A DNA stretch of 64,000 nucleotides from Tetmemena sp. SeJ-2015 (lineage: Eukaryota > Ciliophora > Spirotrichea > Sporadotrichida > Oxytrichidae): NCBI GenBank assembly GCA_027382625.1, contig JAJKFJ010020898.1:245841-309840 (forward strand). The letters are read 5' to 3'. Numbering within the stretch: position 1 is the first letter of the stretch; every line of letters begins with the position of its first letter. The position numbers were made by a program, and so were the translations under genes. The notes beneath the pieces are model-generated. The model made no database searches and was not told the DNA's origin. It was given only the letters and a program-made list of their open reading frames with translations. Below are positions 61,034 through 64,000 of the stretch, in pieces.

Positions 61034-62170
61034 ACAGATAATATTTATGTAAGAGAATACAATGGTCCTTAACAACTTGTGAGGGCAATGTCAGGTGACT
61101 TTGAAGTAGGGAGCGTTGACTGGTGGCCGAACACAAATGCTTAGGATCCCAAAGAGTAGAACCAAAGGGTTGGGATTAATCCCAAGCAAGACTCAAAGTC
61201 TAACATTAAAGAGGAAGAGCTAGATGCCTATAATACACAGAGAAAGCTATCTATATTATAAATGAGCATCTAATATATGTGAGCTAGTGGATTAGAAGCC
61301 ATCTGGAAAGTAAAATCCAGCTCAAAACTAGAAAAATAACCCTTTTTAATTTTGAAGAGTTTAAAAATAATATTTTTTAAAAGTATAACATGGTCCCATT
61401 CTCTTTCTTTTTCAGATTCATGACTAAAAAAGAGAAAATACTTCTTCTTATTGGCTCTCTGGCTTTATTATCAACATAATCTAAGTGTAACTCATAATTA
61501 AAAAAGAAAAAAAGATTAGATTCAGCTAAAATTATAAATTAATCTGACTCTATTCATTAATTTTTTATTTTCCTAAATTCGTAGAAATTTCTTACATTTT
61601 TAATTGATCTATCAAAATAGAAATGTAACTCTAATCAAATCTTGTAATTTTAAAATCTAAATTGATTATTCTCATTCGATTTGCCTAAAATCTTTAAGGA
61701 AATCTAAATTAATATTTAAATATGAACAGGTATTTTAAATTAAAGATTATTTTTCAATTAGAAAGGCATGAAGTGCCACCAAAGTAAACTTGGCAATTTA
61801 AGTATTTTCTCCTATAACCATATCTAATTAAAAATGGAAAAAGATTTTGCCAAAGCGTGGCTACTAGGTTTAAATAAAGTAAGTGAGAGCCGACAAAGGA
61901 GTCGATAGTTGAGTGCCACTCTGAATTCTATCTCTTTCCTTAAATGAGAGTGATAACTTATCACTAATTTTAACTAATGTCATGGGCTAGCGCTTCCTTT
62001 GAAGTAAGGTTTCACGTGCTGAAATAGTGTTTTAGTAATGCCATGCAGGACTACTCCTTACTTAATTCCTAAAGTTAAAATTTTAAAGTATGAAATAATT
62101 TAGCCAAAATAAATATTTTGAAGCTGTTAACTTGATATGTTATTTAATTGCTACTTATAATTAATTCACA
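61034..62170. other. spacer upstream of transporter N-terminal half
   Basis: 61040-61300 is moderately GC-rich without a convincing frame; the rest is AT-rich. A short open stretch at about 61834 (MEKDFAKAWLLGLNK) could belong to the transporter N-terminus but cannot be connected. Confidence 0.4.
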
Positions 62171-64000
62171 GCTACTATATTTGCATATATATTTGCTTGT
62201 GTAGTTGCAGGTTGTCTATTGCCATCGATGGCCATTATCATGGGACAGATCACGGAAACCTTCGACCCAAGGTCTTCCACTGACGATATAATGGATGCTA
62301 TGGCAAGCCTTGCAGGCAAGATTTCCCTAATCGGTTTGGGCTAAAATATATATATCTAACATTTTGTCCCTCAAATAAAAGGCTTGTGGGTTGCTGCCTC
62401 AATTATTTATTTATCTCTGCCTACTTGTACTATAGATCATTTTCTATTTTTAAATAGCTTACTATGCATTCTTTTAGCACTTGGCTGAGAATCTGACTTT
62501 CGACCTGCGCTCAAGGTACCTCCACGCCATTCTTAAGCAAGAAATCGCCTACTTCGAAACATAAAACGTGGAAAAATTAGCACCAATCATTATATATAAG
62601 TAGTGTGTGATAATTAGCATTATTATAATAAGTGGAACAGCTTCCATCTCAGATAGGAGAAAATTTTGCACTCATCCAAGACGCCATGGGCGAGAAATAA
62701 TATATTATTTAGAGAAGTTCTCAAACATCATATTCACTACCATCAATCTAGTAGCTGGCTTTGGAATCGCATTCAATACAATGATATTTCATTAAACATA
62801 TTATTTTTTCAAATAGAAAAAGAGATTAAAACAATTCTAGGTACTTATAATTCCAAAAATATGAGGCTTTTAAAAAATGTTTTATGATAATATTATTGAT
62901 TGTACAAAGGAGTTGACTTCACATTCGTGTGTTTGGCTTATTTCCCTCTCGTGATAATCTTGTTGGGTATTTTCGGATCTCGAGTTCGTAAAACAGCCCT
63001 TGAGAAGATGAAAGTCACCTCAAAAATGGGAGGAGTAGTGGAAGAAAGCTTAAGCGCCATCAGACTCATCATCTCCTTTGCGAATTAATATTTATTCCCT
63101 AATTCTTAATAAAGCTTTATATAAATTTGCAAATGAAGATAAAGAGATAAAGAAGTTTGAAAGGCAAGCCAGAGAAGTGAGGGAGATCTCACATAAAGCT
63201 GAGGTGTGGCTATCAATCATGATCGGCATTTTCAGATTTATCATCTTTGGATTTTACGTGTACACTTTCTGGATCGCCACTGTCTATGTAGAAAAAGGAA
63301 TTAAGAACCCAAACTAATAAAGAAAATAACTCGCAAAAATATATCTTTCTTATTAAGTTCTTAAACACCGACAAAGCTTACTCAGTTAATGACCAAATTA
63401 TTTAGATTATTTTGAATGAATAAGAATTCATTAGAATGACCTCCTTTGTATATTGACAGCGATGATGACCGGTCTTATGAGTTTGTTCGGATGTGATAAT
63501 TAAATTTCATATTCATCATAGTATTGCAGTAATTTATTAGGATTGAACCCTAACATCGAGGCAGTGGTTAAGGCAAGAGTTGCAGGAGCTTAGATTTTTG
63601 AAGTTATTGATAGAGTTCCAGAGATCAGAGACCTCTCCAACTGTGTTGAGAAAATTATTTCTCATTTACTCTCATTTAAAATTTAAATGAGAACTTCTCT
63701 CTTGAGAGAGCTATTAGATTTGAAAATGTGACATTCAAATACCCACTTGCTCCAGTTCATGTCAAGAACGTACTTGAAGGTGCTCACTTCAGTATCAATT
63801 TTATTTTTTATCAAGGCAGGCCAGTTTAATTATCCGTAGTTTTTTTTAAGTCTACTGCCATCTTTAAATTAGTTTTTAATTATCGTAGGCCCCTCAGGTT
63901 CAGGAAAGAGTACAATTATATAGATGGTAGAGCGTTTCTATGATCCCCTAGGTGGTGATATTTATTTCGACTCTACTAATCTCAAAAGTTTAAACAAAAT
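62171..64000 (+). CDS. ABCB-type ABC transporter, N-terminal half (TMD1 and NBD1), with IESs; runs off window
   Basis: Coding blocks in order: TM1-2 (LLPSMAIIMGQITETFD; GLWVAASIIYLSLPT), LRSRYLHAILKQEIAYFET, the QIGENFALIQDAMGEK stretch typical of ABCB exporters, TM3-4, KMGGVVEESLSAIR, a long cytoplasmic helix (63128-63230), TM5-6, MMTGLMSLFG, then NBD1 with Walker A GPSGSGKSTII (63890-63925) and VERFYDPLGGDIYF at the window end. IESs of about 50 bp with clear pointers separate the blocks. Expected function: an ATP-driven exporter in a cell membrane. The first block lacks the usual N-terminal cytoplasmic start, so more coding lies elsewhere. Same strand as the C-terminal half, but downstream of it. 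Confidence 0.85.
63077..63125. other. IES, pointer TTTGC
   Basis: TTTGC at 63077-63081 and 63126-63130. Removing 49 bp joins IRLIISFA to NEDKEIKKFERQ in frame, the normal ABCB sequence. Confidence 0.85.
63311..63362. other. IES, pointer AAAC
   Basis: AAAC at 63311-63314 and 63363-63366. Removing 52 bp joins KGIKNPN to TDKAYSVNDQI in frame. Confidence 0.75.
63489..63539. other. IES, pointer GGAT
   Basis: GGAT at 63489-63492 and 63540-63543. Removing 51 bp joins MSLFG to LNPNIEAVVKAR, giving the expected link into NBD1. Confidence 0.8.

Overview
The window reads as germline (micronuclear) DNA of a spirotrich ciliate of the Oxytricha/Stylonychia kind. In every well-preserved reading frame TAA and TAG lie inside coding sequence (they read as Gln) and only TGA ends genes. 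GT-AG introns are 27-60 nt. Coding blocks are interrupted by AT-rich segments bounded by short direct repeats whose collapse restores the reading frame exactly (TTATT, ATTAATCC, AAAT, GTT, AAT, TTTGC, AAAC, GGAT). That is the MDS/IES/pointer structure of an unrearranged ciliate germline. Transposon ends here carry the G4T4/C4A4 telomeric repeat, as in the telomere-bearing elements (TBE) of these ciliates. Species is not determined.

Layout. (1) 77-11647, + strand: a giant gene with an RNA-binding-like segment, an Npl4/RanBP2 zinc finger and a UBA-like segment, in at least four MDSs. (2) 11648-about 16830, + strand: a golgin-like coiled-coil gene ending in a GRIP-like domain, starting directly at the stop of gene 1. 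(3) About 16.8-40.5 kb: germline-limited DNA. It holds an inverted decayed partial copy of the golgin gene (3' piece at 17.1-17.6 kb, 5' piece at 33.4-33.6 kb), two decayed copies of a conserved transposon end gene next to telomere-like repeats (right end at 23.6 kb, left end at 29.15 kb), and long stretches in which I recognise nothing. (4) 40.6-49.6 kb: a well-preserved cluster made of a SecA-like helicase gene (+), an accessory gene of unknown function (-), a DD34E Tc1/mariner-type transposase (+) and an MT-A70 adenine-methyltransferase gene (+). (5) 49.7-54.79 kb: a GC-rich, decayed, inverted relative of the same transposon (transposase -, accessory +, probable end gene +), ending in a perfect T3G4T4G4T3 repeat. 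(6) 54.8-64 kb: two parts of a full-length ABCB-type transporter, with the C-terminal half first and the N-terminal half 5 kb downstream. This is either a permuted (scrambled) gene or two paralogues.

How the parts may work together. Between the telomeric ends at 29.15 and 54.79 kb the order is almost a mirror: end gene, (insert with SecA-like gene), accessory, transposase, MT-A70, transposase, accessory, end gene. The methyltransferase sits in the middle of two inverted transposon copies. An adenine methylase and a SecA-like ATPase packed with an IES-cutting class of transposase in eliminated DNA is the most interesting thing here. It could be a composite transposon carrying cargo, or a transposon-derived germline locus. 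All identifications are by eye from translated motifs; no search was run.
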